DNA from: Acidihalobacter prosperus
GTDB lineage: Bacteria; Pseudomonadota; Gammaproteobacteria; DSM-5130; Acidihalobacteraceae
Length of the DNA: 64,000 bases
Direction of reading: 5' to 3'
Assembly: GCF_000754095.2 (NCBI RefSeq)
Contig: NZ_JQSG02000001.1
Location: 667,140 to 731,139 of the forward strand
The notes under the pieces are model-generated. The model ran no database searches, was not told the DNA's origin, and was given only the letters and a program-made list of their open reading frames with translations. Made by a program: the position numbers and the translations under genes. Below are positions 26,946-34,175 of the stretch, piece after piece (position 1 is the stretch's first letter; each line of letters starts with the position of its first letter).

Positions 26946-27497
26946 ATGCACAGATCATTGAAACGCAACGCGTTATCCCTCGGCCTGGCCGGATTGCTGC
27001 TCTCCGGAGCCGCATTCGCGGAGGCCCCGCTGCAGGGGCACATGCAGGGGCCGCCCTGGCCCGGCCACCATGCGGGCCAAGGTTGCCGGCCAGCCTATGG
27101 CATGCATCATCGCATGGGCGGCGGTCTGCCGCTGCTGGCGATGGTCCAACGTCACGCCTATGCACTCAAGCTGACCGACAAACAGGCCAGCGAGATTGCC
27201 GTCTGGCGCAACCAGCACCTCAAAACGTCCGTCGAAACCCGCCGCGCGCTGCGGCAGAATTTCATGAAGCTCCGGCAGGCCGCGCTTGAAGGACAGGACA
27301 AGGTCTCCATGGATGCCATCGCCGCCCGCATCGACCAGGGGCGCGCCAAACTGCTGTCGATGCGCATCGAGCAGATCACCCTGCTCAAGCGCGTACTCAC
27401 CCCTGAACAATGGAAGCAGGCAACCGAGTGGGCAAAGCGCTTCGAGCATCGCAAAATGGAGCGGTTCAAAGGCATGCACCGCCCCATGATGGGTTGA
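26946..27497 (+). CDS. Periplasmic Spy/CpxP-like protein (LTxxQ family)
   Basis: A 183-residue protein: signal peptide (about 1-25, LGLAGLLLSGAAFAEA), a His/Gly/Pro-rich linker with possible metal-binding residues, then a helical domain. The two family motifs are modified: LTDKQASEI and LTPEQWKQA. CpxP/Spy/ZraP/CzcX-type proteins are envelope chaperones or metal-responsive modulators of two-component sensors. Start is supported by AAGGAG eight bases upstream. It is transcribed divergently from the RND pump and lies directly before a two-component pair, the same layout as cpxP-cpxRA. Confidence 0.85.
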   Translation: MHRSLKRNALSLGLAGLLLSGAAFAEAPLQGHMQGPPWPGHHAGQGCRPAYGMHHRMGGGLPLLAMVQRHAYALKLTDKQASEIAVWRNQHLKTSVETRRALRQNFMKLRQAALEGQDKVSMDAIAARIDQGRAKLLSMRIEQITLLKRVLTPEQWKQATEWAKRFEHRKMERFKGMHRPMMG

Positions 27498-27565
27498 TCG
27501 TACCAGCAGGCATCACGGCCGTCGCCGGCTTCGCCGGTGACGGCCTTTCCGAGGAACATGCATCC

Positions 27566-28303
27566 ATGCCCAAGCTTCTGATCGTCGACGACGACCCTCG
27601 GCTGCGCAACATGCTGCAGCGTTACCTTGAAGAACAGGGCTTCGATGCCCGCGCGGTCGGCGATGCCGCACACATGGACAGGCTGCTGCAACGGGAACAT
27701 TTCGACCTGCTGCTGCTCGATGTCCTGATGCCCGAGGAAGACGGGCTTTCGGTCTGTCGCCGATTGCGCCAAACGAGTCCCACGCTCCCCATCATCATGC
27801 TCACGGCACGCGGCGAGCTGCCGGACAAGGTACTGGGCCTTGAGCTCGGTGCCGACGATTATCTTTCCAAACCCTTCGAACCGCGAGAACTGGTAGCTCG
27901 CATCCGTGCCGTGCTGCGGCGTAGCGATGGCGAGACGCCCAGCGCCACGCCCGCCCCTGGAGAAATCCGCTTCGGCCCTTTCCGTCTCGATCTGGGAGAA
28001 CGCCGTCTCTATCGCGCCGGTGAAACCATCGACCTCACCAGCGGTGAATTCGCCCTGCTGCATGCGCTTGCCTCCCACCCTTATCAGACCCTGTCCCGGG
28101 AACACCTCCAGGTACTCCTGACGGGCGGTAGCGATGCCAGCGAACGCAGTATCGACGCACAAATCTCCAGACTGCGCAGGCTTATCGAGGACAATCCGCG
28201 TCGACCGCGGTATCTGCAGACCGTCTGGGGCCTCGGATATGCGTTTTCCCCCAGCCCCGGCGACCATGCCTCCGAAACGTCACCCGGGACACCGCCCACA
28301 TGA
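27566..28303 (+). CDS. OmpR/CpxR-family response regulator
   Basis: A 245-residue regulator: receiver domain (acid pocket IVDDDPRL, phosphorylated Asp in LLLLDVLMPEEDG, Lys in YLSKPFEP) and winged-helix DNA-binding domain (about 140-235) ending with PRRPRYLQTVWGLGYAF. GAGGA lies upstream of the ATG; an in-frame start further up would overlap the Spy-like gene. It overlaps its kinase gene by four bases. Likely targets are the Spy-like gene and the divergent efflux operon through the AATTGTTG repeats. Confidence 0.93.
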   Translation: MPKLLIVDDDPRLRNMLQRYLEEQGFDARAVGDAAHMDRLLQREHFDLLLLDVLMPEEDGLSVCRRLRQTSPTLPIIMLTARGELPDKVLGLELGADDYLSKPFEPRELVARIRAVLRRSDGETPSATPAPGEIRFGPFRLDLGERRLYRAGETIDLTSGEFALLHALASHPYQTLSREHLQVLLTGGSDASERSIDAQISRLRRLIEDNPRRPRYLQTVWGLGYAFSPSPGDHASETSPGTPPT

Positions 28304-29583
28304 AATCCTCAACGACGCTCCGATTCTGGCCCGATACGCTGTTCACACGCATGGTGCTGTTGATTGCCGGCTTGCTGCTGCTCGGACAAGGGGCGCTCTA
28401 CGGTTTTCTGCATGCATACGAATACGGTCCGCGCAGCCAGCGCCTGGCCGACCTGTGGGCACAAACCCTGATCCTCGCATCGGCCGTCCCACCTTCCGCC
28501 TACCCCACGCTGCAACGCCAGTTCGAACAACGTCATATAGCGCTCGTCACCACCGAGCAGGCGCCCGCGCAGGGCCATCCGCCCAAACACCGCTTTTTAC
28601 GCCAAGTGCAGGCACGCCTTCAGGAACGCCTCGGCGACACTGCAGCGATACGCGTCGATCATGCCGCCCACATGCTCTGGCTAAGCTGGGCCGGCAGCCA
28701 CCCGGTCACGCTAGGCTTGCCTGTCAAACAAGGCAGTCCCGTGCCCCTGCCGTATTTCAAGCTGGCAACGCTGCTGCTGCTCTCCCTGCTGGGCGGGTTC
28801 CTTGCCGCCCGGCAGATCAACCGCCCCCTGAGCACGCTGGTCGATGCGGTCGCGCGCTTGCGCGAGGGTCGCCTGCCGGAACCCGTCACCGAACGAGGAC
28901 CCCGCGACATCCGGCAACTTGCCGTGCGCTTCAATCATTTGCTCACGGATATCGAATCGCTGATCCGCGAACGCGAACTCGTACTCGTCGGCGTATCCCA
29001 CGACCTTCGCACCCCGCTCACCCGTATTCGCCTAGCCAGCGAATTTCTGCCTGGCGCAGCCGCCGACACTCGCGACGAAATAGTCGCCAATGTACGTGAG
29101 ATGGATGCCATCATCGATCAGTTCATCGGCTATGCAAGAGACGGTCGAGAAGAACCGCCGAGCATGACCGCATTGGACCCCATGGTGGAGGCCGCCATCG
29201 AACGCAGCGGCTCGCAGGCGATCCGGTTCGATCCGGGGCTTGGTGCACATATCTTCCCGATGCAACCGGTCGGCATCGCCCGCCTGATCCGCAATCTGAT
29301 CGACAATGCCCTCAACCACGGCGCCCCCCCCATCGAAATATCGACCCGGCTTGAGAACGGACATGCGGTACTGACCGTGCGCGACCACGGGCCCGGCATC
29401 GATTCACGTATTCTCAAAGAATTGCCGCACGCCTTCGTACATGGCTCGGCCAGCGGCGGAATCGGCCTCGGGCTTGCCATCGTCGAACGCATCGCCCGGA
29501 ACCACGGCGGACACCTCGCACTTGCCAATCTGCCCACAGGTGGCTTCGAAGCCCGAGTCAGCCTCCCGACACGCCCTGAGTAA
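28300..29583 (+). CDS. EnvZ/CpxA-type sensor histidine kinase
   Basis: A 427-residue kinase with a first membrane helix at about 13-33, a periplasmic domain of about 120 residues, a second helix near 153-170, a HAMP domain with the P...L..A..R.. pattern, a dimerisation domain with GVSHDLRTPLTRIRLASEF, and an ATPase domain with LIRNLIDNALNHG, DHGPGID and GIGLGLAIVERI. The linker DLRTPLTRIRLA is that of the EnvZ class. It overlaps the regulator by four bases and ends 58 bases before tRNA-Val. Confidence 0.92.
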   Translation: MKSSTTLRFWPDTLFTRMVLLIAGLLLLGQGALYGFLHAYEYGPRSQRLADLWAQTLILASAVPPSAYPTLQRQFEQRHIALVTTEQAPAQGHPPKHRFLRQVQARLQERLGDTAAIRVDHAAHMLWLSWAGSHPVTLGLPVKQGSPVPLPYFKLATLLLLSLLGGFLAARQINRPLSTLVDAVARLREGRLPEPVTERGPRDIRQLAVRFNHLLTDIESLIRERELVLVGVSHDLRTPLTRIRLASEFLPGAAADTRDEIVANVREMDAIIDQFIGYARDGREEPPSMTALDPMVEAAIERSGSQAIRFDPGLGAHIFPMQPVGIARLIRNLIDNALNHGAPPIEISTRLENGHAVLTVRDHGPGIDSRILKELPHAFVHGSASGGIGLGLAIVERIARNHGGHLALANLPTGGFEARVSLPTRPE

Positions 29584-29641
29584 ATGCGCGGACGCGCGAT
29601 TGACTGATCTCGCATGCATCAGTATTATTCCGCCTCCATTC

Positions 29642-29716
29642 GGGCGGTTAGCTCAGCGGTAGAGCACTGCCTTCACACGGCAGGGGTCACTAGTTCGATC
29701 CTAGTACCGCCCACCA
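29642..29716 (+). tRNA. tRNA-Val (anticodon CAC), integration target
   Basis: The acceptor stem GGGCGGT pairs with ACCGCCC, the D arm is GCTCAGCGGTAGAGC, the anticodon stem CTGCC/GGCAG encloses the loop TTCACAC with anticodon CAC, and the T arm contains GTTCGATCC. The CCA end is encoded (29714-29716). From position 29670 onwards the sequence is the copy brought by the integrated element, so the tRNA is a chromosome/element hybrid that remains intact. Confidence 0.97.
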
Positions 29717-29719
29717 AAT
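29670..29719 (+). repeat. Left attachment-site direct repeat (attL)
   Basis: Fifty bases running from the anticodon stem of tRNA-Val through CCA and four bases beyond, identical to 37025-37074. Confidence 0.95.
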
Positions 29720-29749
29720 TAATCCTTGTAATACAATGGATTGCGAAAG

Positions 29750-29779
29750 AAGACCATTCCGTAAGGGTGGTCTTTTTTT
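29750..29779 (+). terminator. Intrinsic terminator of tRNA-Val, inside the element
   Basis: AAGACCATTCC pairs with GGGTGGTCTT (some G-U pairs), loop GTAA, followed by seven T. A closely similar terminator lies at the same distance after the right repeat, so the element appears to bring its own replacement. Confidence 0.85.
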
Positions 29780-30240
29780 GTGCAAAATACCCTCTCGTGG
29801 ACAATTCACTGTCCACGTAGTGTCCATGGATTCCCGCTAGTACCCGTCTGTCTCTGTCCATGGATTGTCCGCATGGGCTATTCCGTACCCATTAGTTCCC
29901 CTCTGCATGTCCGTGAGTTATGGATACCCATAACTCATAACTCATAACCCTCACCCCACCGCTACCGTGTGCAAGCGGCCTGATCTAAGCGTTACCCCGA
30001 GCCTCTGTCGCACAGGCGATCTAGCGACCGCTCATCGGCTGATCGCCGCCTCACGTCAGCCATGTTTCTGTCACCCGTCCGCACACAAACTTCCTTGTCT
30101 GGTAACGAAGCACGCATCTCGAAACTATTGACTGAATGTGTTGCAAGCACATGTTTTTATTAACTATTGATGTTTGACGGCACCAGTTAACCGTGAGACA
30201 AATGCGCCAAGGGAGAGATCAACCGAGCGGGACTAAGAAC
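29780..30240. promoter_or_regulatory. Left-end control region of the element, integrase arm and operator-like repeats
   Basis: No gene is supported in these 460 bases. Repeats seen: CGTGGACA-N6-TGTCCACG (29796-29817); TGTCCATGGATT at 29821 and again at 29855; GAGTTATGG-N4-CCATAACTC (29915-29936) followed by tandem ATAACTC words. TGTCCA words recur at the right end near the integrase, so they may be integrase arm sites. The GAGTTATGG palindrome could be an operator. Near 30128 TTGACT gives a possible -35, without a good -10 at the right distance. Confidence 0.5.
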
Positions 30241-30447
30241 ATGAACACTGACAAGCTGCTTATGCCTTTTGCACAAGCGTACAAAGCGCTCTCAATGCCG
30301 CGACCAACCGCATACAAGCGCGCTCACGCGGGGAAATTCCCTGTGCCGGTTCACCAGATAAACGGACGGATGATGGTCCGATCTGCGGACTGGGCTGCAT
30401 TCGTGCAAGCACTCGATAACGACGCATTCCGAGTAGGAGGTGCGTGA
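30241..30447 (+). CDS. AlpA/excisionase-like small DNA-binding protein
   Basis: A 68-residue protein with a helix-turn-helix of the AlpA/MerR-like excisionase type: FAQAYKALSMPRPTAYKRAH followed by a wing-like KFPVPVHQINGRMMVRSADW, the pattern in which a short basic strand precedes R.ADW. Such proteins act as excisionase or regulator of integrase and replication genes. An in-frame GTG at 30193 would add 16 residues. It overlaps the next gene by one base, so it is the first gene of the replication operon. Confidence 0.75.
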   Translation: MNTDKLLMPFAQAYKALSMPRPTAYKRAHAGKFPVPVHQINGRMMVRSADWAAFVQALDNDAFRVGGA

Positions 30448-31418
30448 TGGGCTTTCTCGACATCAAAGGCACAGACGACCCCAGTTTGGACGGCATGACC
30501 AACAAGCCTAAACCGAAGCCGAGCATGCCCCGCGTGACTCTCCGCATGGCCCGGCAGCGCCCGGCACTGGATTTCGTGCTGCCGGGGCTGTTGGTCCAGA
30601 GCGTCGGGCTGATCGTGGGACAAGGCGCGGTCGGCAAATCCATGCTCTCGTTGTCAATCGCTCTGGCCGTCGCGTCTGGGCGGTCTATAGCTGGTGTCTG
30701 GAAGCCAGCCGCTACCGGGAAAGTGACGGTTGTGATGGCCGAGGATGGCGTGGACGTTCTTCAAGAGCGTATGCACTTCCTGCGGGAAGCCGAGGGCATC
30801 ACAGAGGACGAAGACGATGAAATCGACGAGCGCATGACCATCCTGAGCGGTCGAGGGTATGACCTTCGGCTAATGCAAATGGAGAACGGCAATGCCGTAC
30901 TTGGGATGTGGTATGACGATCTGCTTGAGATAGCCAAGGACCAGCGCCTTGTGATCCTTGATCCGCTCAGGTTCTTGCACGACGCAGACGAAAACAACAA
31001 CGGTGCAATGACGCGATTCATGCGCATCGTGCAGCAGATCGCCAGATTGACCGGGGCAACGTTCATCCTGTTGCATCACACGCGCAAGGGTGGTGCAGGC
31101 GACGGCGAGGATTGGGCCGCTGCATCCGGCGCAGGAGCGATCACGACAGCCGCACGGTGGCAGGCCAGCCTAAGACCGATGAACGCCACTGAGGCGGCAA
31201 ATCAGGGCGTCCCTGACGAGATGAGGCCGGGATGGGTCCGGCTTGCAGTCGATAAGATCAATTACGGCCAGCAGCCGCAGCCGACGTGGCTACAGCGAAC
31301 CGAGGGCGGCATTCTCATGCATGGAGATACCCCAAGCCATCTCAGTGAGATAGATCGAATCGCAATGCGGTACGAACGCGCAAGCAATGGAGGGGCGACC
31401 GTTGACGACCTCTACTAA
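30447..31418 (+). CDS. RepA-like replicative helicase ATPase (AAA_25 type)
   Basis: A 323-residue RecA-fold ATPase. Walker A is GQGAVGKS (residues 58-65), Walker B is RLVILDPLRFLHD and the sensor region reads TFILLHHTRKGG, as in hexameric RepA helicases of IncQ-like plasmids and in phage/plasmid AAA_25 proteins. It would unwind the origin during element replication. GTAGGAGG lies six bases before the ATG. The start overlaps the AlpA-like gene and the end overlaps the RepC-like gene, a tight operon. I cannot distinguish helicase from other AAA_25 ATPases by motif alone. Confidence 0.8.
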   Translation: MGFLDIKGTDDPSLDGMTNKPKPKPSMPRVTLRMARQRPALDFVLPGLLVQSVGLIVGQGAVGKSMLSLSIALAVASGRSIAGVWKPAATGKVTVVMAEDGVDVLQERMHFLREAEGITEDEDDEIDERMTILSGRGYDLRLMQMENGNAVLGMWYDDLLEIAKDQRLVILDPLRFLHDADENNNGAMTRFMRIVQQIARLTGATFILLHHTRKGGAGDGEDWAAASGAGAITTAARWQASLRPMNATEAANQGVPDEMRPGWVRLAVDKINYGQQPQPTWLQRTEGGILMHGDTPSHLSEIDRIAMRYERASNGGATVDDLY

Positions 31419-32289
31419 GAAGACCCGGCTGATGTGTCACGAGCTGGAAGTACGCGGGGCCATGACCCAACTAGGACGAACAAAACTGGTCACTGACCCC
31501 GAAACAGGACGGCGTGTCGCAGAGCAGCAGGAGCGGACGACCCGCACCAAATGGGCTCAGATAACGGTCAGCGGTCAGATCAATGCCGTTCACCGACAAA
31601 TCCTAGATGCGCTGTTTTTTGGTGGGTTCGAGCAAGTGCCGATGGGTGACGGTGGCGTGTCGGTAATTTGTGGCCGACGCGCGGTTCTGGCCCGGATGGG
31701 TATCGCTCAAGCCGGAGTGAAAGACAGGGCGTGGTTAGAGGACAGGATAGACGACCTGCGCCGCGCCAGCGTCCACGTGGTGCGCCCGGACGGCTCGTAC
31801 TGGACCACTGGCCTAGTATCACTGCATGGAGAGTCCTCGCGCGTTACTGACGCGCGAGGACACCCGATCTACGTCGTGACATTCACACCCGAATATGTCG
31901 AATTCCTCAAATCGGCAACAGCACCCCTGATTTGGGCGAGTGAAGAGCTTGTCTTGCTCGCCAAGCTGCCCAGCTTCACAGCCCAGGTCGTACGGTTCAT
32001 GAGGTCGCATAAACCCGGAAAGACGTGGTGGATGGACGTGATCTATCGCACCGTTGTGGGCGACAGCGAGTCAGACAGCACGACTGAAACGGCACAGCGG
32101 GTACGAAGGCGTCGGATACGTGAGCTGTTGGACCACGCAGATCAGGTCAGGCAGTTAGGTGTCGAGGTTGATAAAAAGGGCGCGAGAAGGGTCGGGGCGG
32201 ACACCCAACCCCCCATCCCCGGACACTCAGCCCCCCATCGGCGGACATCCACCCCCCCATACGCGGACATCCAGCCCCCCATCTCTTAA
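31402..32289 (+). CDS. RepC-like replication initiator with iteron-encoded C-terminal tail
   Basis: About 295 residues. The core (about 45-245) has a winged-helix pattern reminiscent of plasmid initiators: QINAVHRQILDALFFGG, VLARMGI, IYVVTFTPEYVEFL and LPSFTAQVVRFMRSHK. The last 30 residues are Pro-rich and made by four 22-bp iterons; because 22 is not a multiple of three, each copy is read in a different phase. Start choice: TTG at 31402, with GGAGGGG eight bases upstream and inside the end of repA; ATG at 31387 or 31432 are alternatives. The family call relies on gene order (helicase then initiator then iterons), as in IncQ-like plasmids. Confidence 0.65.
   Translation: MTTSTKKTRLMCHELEVRGAMTQLGRTKLVTDPETGRRVAEQQERTTRTKWAQITVSGQINAVHRQILDALFFGGFEQVPMGDGGVSVICGRRAVLARMGIAQAGVKDRAWLEDRIDDLRRASVHVVRPDGSYWTTGLVSLHGESSRVTDARGHPIYVVTFTPEYVEFLKSATAPLIWASEELVLLAKLPSFTAQVVRFMRSHKPGKTWWMDVIYRTVVGDSESDSTTETAQRVRRRRIRELLDHADQVRQLGVEVDKKGARRVGADTQPPIPGHSAPHRRTSTPPYADIQPPIS
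32199..32286 (+). repeat. Four tandem 22-bp iterons (origin of replication)
   Basis: Four contiguous copies start at 32199, 32221, 32243 and 32265. The shared core is GGACAYYCASCCCCCCAT with a variable 4-base end. They lie inside the 3' end of the initiator gene, ending right before its stop. Iterons of 20-22 bp are the initiator-binding sites of IncQ-like and other plasmids. Confidence 0.85.
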
Positions 32290-32565
32290 GTTATTTAAGC
32301 CCTCTAAGGGCGTTAAGGGGAAACGCCCAATTGGGGCGTTCCCCAACGAACAAACCAAACCCAAAGCAAAGACATGGGGCGGGGAAAAAAGCGGATGGTT
32401 TGTACTCGATCCAGACAATACGTTTTCTCGTATCCGCCGCAGGCGGCCAGCCAGAACCCCGCGCTTTTTTCCCCGCCCCTGTTGGAGTTGGATTTGAATC
32501 GACGAGTCCAAAACCACCACCCTACTCTGACGGCTAGAACCCAACAGCCCCCAGCCGGATGGTAG
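32290..32565. other. Origin-like region: AT-rich stretch and two large inverted repeats
   Basis: Directly after the iterons comes CTTAAGTTATTTAAG (AT-rich), then a near-perfect hairpin at 32311-32348 (GGGGAAACGCCC-AATT-GGGGCGTTCCCC, one bulged base, extended by CGTT/AACG), then the long inverted repeat at 32376-32479. Iterons, AT-rich region and paired stem-loops are the parts list of an IncQ-type oriV with single-strand initiation sites. No convincing gene is present. Confidence 0.6.
32376..32479. repeat. 18-bp perfect inverted repeat with 68-base spacer holding nested hairpins
   Basis: GGGGCGGGGAAAAAAGCG (32376-32393) is the exact reverse complement of 32462-32479. The spacer contains ATACG-N6-CGTAT-type and CCGCC-GCA-GGCGG stems. 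Possible roles are single-strand initiation site, transfer origin or a transcript end; the poly-A/poly-T within the arms could also end transcription in both directions. Confidence 0.7.
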
Positions 32566-32880
32566 CTAGGTGTTCTCAACCCTTCCTATGGCAAATCGAG
32601 AAGAAGAGCCTCGGATTACAACGTCTCCCCGATACCCACATTGACGGACAAGAAACGAAACATAATCGTCAATGCTTGGCTCTTGCTTGAGCGTATTATT
32701 CTCGGTCCATAGCTCGCTGACTGTATCGTCTGGGCTAACGACTGATGCGTAGTAGTCCGAAGTGCCGGGCTTGGGGTGGATCAACACAAGCTTTATGTGG
32801 TCAGTGTTGATTGCGCGTTGAAATGCGCCGACAGTTACAGGCTCGGCAGATGGCTTTATGGTCAAAACGGGCTTGTTCAT
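32566..32880 (-). CDS. Hypothetical protein of the element
   Basis: A 104-residue soluble protein starting MNKPVLTIKPSAEP, with an acidic middle and a single Cys (RQCGYRGDVVIRG). I do not recognise it. The ATG at 32880 is chosen because GGAG lies about ten bases upstream; the open frame could be extended by 34 residues from 32982 but without a ribosome-binding site. It points toward the origin region and is opposite to the rep operon. Confidence 0.55.
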   Translation of the reverse strand: MNKPVLTIKPSAEPVTVGAFQRAINTDHIKLVLIHPKPGTSDYYASVVSPDDTVSELWTENNTLKQEPSIDDYVSFLVRQCGYRGDVVIRGSSSRFAIGRVENT

Positions 32881-32997
32881 TTTTAGTTGCTCCATATGGA
32901 TTGGGTTTAGTGAAAGGACGCCTTTAATGGCCTCCATATAAATATGGTAACCAGCGCAAGCTTGTGCCTTTGTGGCGTCCAATCCATGTGAAACGAG

Positions 32998-33025
32998 AAA
33001 GGCCCGGTCTATCCGGGCTTTTTTT
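32998..33025 (+). terminator. Hairpin terminator between small element genes
   Basis: GCCCGG (33002-33007) and CCGGGC (33013-33018) enclose TCTAT, followed by seven T on the plus strand and preceded by AAA. The T-run overlaps the stop codon of the minus-strand gene ending at 33024. On the minus strand the T-run is weaker, so direction is ambiguous. Confidence 0.6.
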
Positions 33026-33512
33026 AGTCGTCGTCATCGAGGTCAGGCGGAGGCGGCGGCTCGGTCAACTTATGCCCCAAGGTCACAACCTTCTGCGGCG
33101 GCATTACCGGCGGTGGTTTGTAGTCCTCCCGCCAGCTCGGCGGCACGCTGCCCTCGAACTTCGCATTCGCCTGCTTGACCGGGGTTGGCGCTGCCGCAGG
33201 CCGGGCCTGCGTGGCGGCGGGCGCTGGGCGGCCCTGCGTGGCCGCAGGAACCGCAGGAACGACCCGGCCCGACGTGGCCGCTGTCTGCTGCTCGCCGGGG
33301 AGCGGGCGCTGCACGGGTGCCAAGCGCCCCTTCTCAACCGCCTTGCGGGCGTTGACCACCAGACGGCGCAGGCGCTCAGGGTTGCCGTCGCCACACTCGA
33401 CCACCGGAGCAAGTACCTCGGCAATCTGGCCCCACGTGCAGCCGATACGTCGAGCGCCGTCGATGGCGTCAAGATAAGCCGCTAATTTCGCAGTCTTGGC
33501 CTTGGGCTCCAT
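33024..33512 (-). CDS. Paralogous small protein A: HTH-like N-terminus, long Pro/Ala tail
   Basis: A 162-residue protein. The first 65 residues (MEPKAKTAKLAAYLDAIDGA, then TWGQIAEVLAPVV and RLRRLVVNARKAVEKG) look like a helix-turn-helix and closely match the neighbouring upstream gene. The rest is a low-complexity Pro/Ala/Thr tail ending in PPPPPDLDDDD, probably disordered with an acidic end. GAGGGG precedes the start. It lies 11 bases after its paralogue in the same operon. Possible roles are repressor, partition or relaxosome accessory protein; none is demonstrated. Confidence 0.7.
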   Translation of the reverse strand: MEPKAKTAKLAAYLDAIDGARRIGCTWGQIAEVLAPVVECGDGNPERLRRLVVNARKAVEKGRLAPVQRPLPGEQQTAATSGRVVPAVPAATQGRPAPAATQARPAAAPTPVKQANAKFEGSVPPSWREDYKPPPVMPPQKVVTLGHKLTEPPPPPDLDDDD

Positions 33513-33523
33513 TGTCGTACCCC

Positions 33524-33784
33524 TCAGTTAAGACGACCGTCAGGTGGCGGCGTCGCGTCGCCAAGTCGTGGGTCGATTAGTGGTCGTGGTGGCGGGGCGT
33601 ACAGCCCTTTTGCGACCGCTCGCCGAGCCCGACCTATTGTCGTTTGCAGGGACGCGGGGCTCATATTTCCCCACGCCCAAGAACCCTGCTCAGCGATCTC
33701 GCCCCACGTCAGCCCTTGGCGGCGGGCATCGTTAATCGCGTCCAATCGAGCGGCAACGCGGACAGTTTTGTTCTTCGGTTCCAT
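33524..33784 (-). CDS. Paralogous small protein B: HTH-like
   Basis: An 86-residue protein starting MEPKNKTVRVAARLDAINDA, with TWGEIAEQGSWAWGN and SLQTTIGRARRAVAKG; about half of the first 60 residues match the downstream gene in the same positions. It lacks the long tail. GGAGG lies seven bases before the ATG. A TTGACA-N17-TGTGAT promoter and a perfect palindrome lie upstream. The pair arose by tandem duplication. Function unknown. Confidence 0.72.
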   Translation of the reverse strand: MEPKNKTVRVAARLDAINDARRQGLTWGEIAEQGSWAWGNMSPASLQTTIGRARRAVAKGLYAPPPRPLIDPRLGDATPPPDGRLN

Positions 33785-33869
33785 AAGCCACCTCCGATGA
33801 CTCAGATCAACAACGAAACAACCTTGATCAGGTACTTATTCGGTATTAAATCGGTACTACTACAACATC

Positions 33870-33898
33870 ATCACAACAAACACTTTTACCGATGTCAA
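33870..33898 (-). promoter_or_regulatory. Sigma-70 promoter of the paralogous pair
   Basis: On the minus strand TTGACA (33893-33898) and TGTGAT (33870-33875) are 17 bases apart, in AT-rich DNA about 85 bases upstream of the first gene. Confidence 0.6.
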
Positions 33899-33940
33899 CA
33901 ATTATTTAACAAGTATTCAGACAACACTCAACAAGAACTC

Positions 33941-33959
33941 CGTTCACTTTCAGTGAACG
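33941..33959. promoter_or_regulatory. Palindromic operator CGTTCACT-N3-AGTGAACG
   Basis: A perfect 8-bp inverted repeat with a 3-base centre, about 40 bp upstream of the -35 box of the paralogous pair and about 200 bp before the toxin promoter. The spacing is typical of a dimeric HTH repressor. Confidence 0.6.
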
Positions 33960-34141
33960 TATAGAAATTCCCGAATCTCCTACGTCGATTCTAAGAGACG
34001 CACCAACGCATCCTCCGGATGCCTTGGTGCCTGCTCCGCAGCCTAAACCTCGCTCCGCTCGGCCAACTCGCCCCTCCGGGTCTCGCCCGTCGCCGCTTCG
34101 CGTCTCCGAAACCGCCCTCCGGGCCGCCTGCTTCACTCAGC
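33960..34141. other. Non-coding GC-rich patch of iterated hairpins
   Basis: No gene is supported. The strongest element is a hairpin at 34000-34030: GCACCAA, one mismatch, GCATCC, loop TCC, then GGATGC and TTGGTGC. Several short stems follow (CCCCTCCGGG, CGCTTCGCG, GCCCTCCGGGC). The composition differs from the AT-rich DNA to its left. Confidence 0.5.
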
Positions 34142-34169
34142 TTGCGGGCCATACAAGATTTTGTATAAT
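34142..34169 (+). promoter_or_regulatory. Sigma-70 promoter of the toxin-antitoxin pair
   Basis: TTGCGG (34142-34147), 16-base spacer, TATAAT (34164-34169). The expected start of transcription is at about 34176, which is the GTG start codon itself, so the toxin mRNA would be leaderless or nearly so. Confidence 0.7.
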
Positions 34170-34175
34170 CGGTTT

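Noticed and set aside
32199-32286. Tandem repeat array considered as CRISPR
   Set aside because: The 22-bp units are contiguous with no unique spacers and no cas genes; they fit origin iterons.
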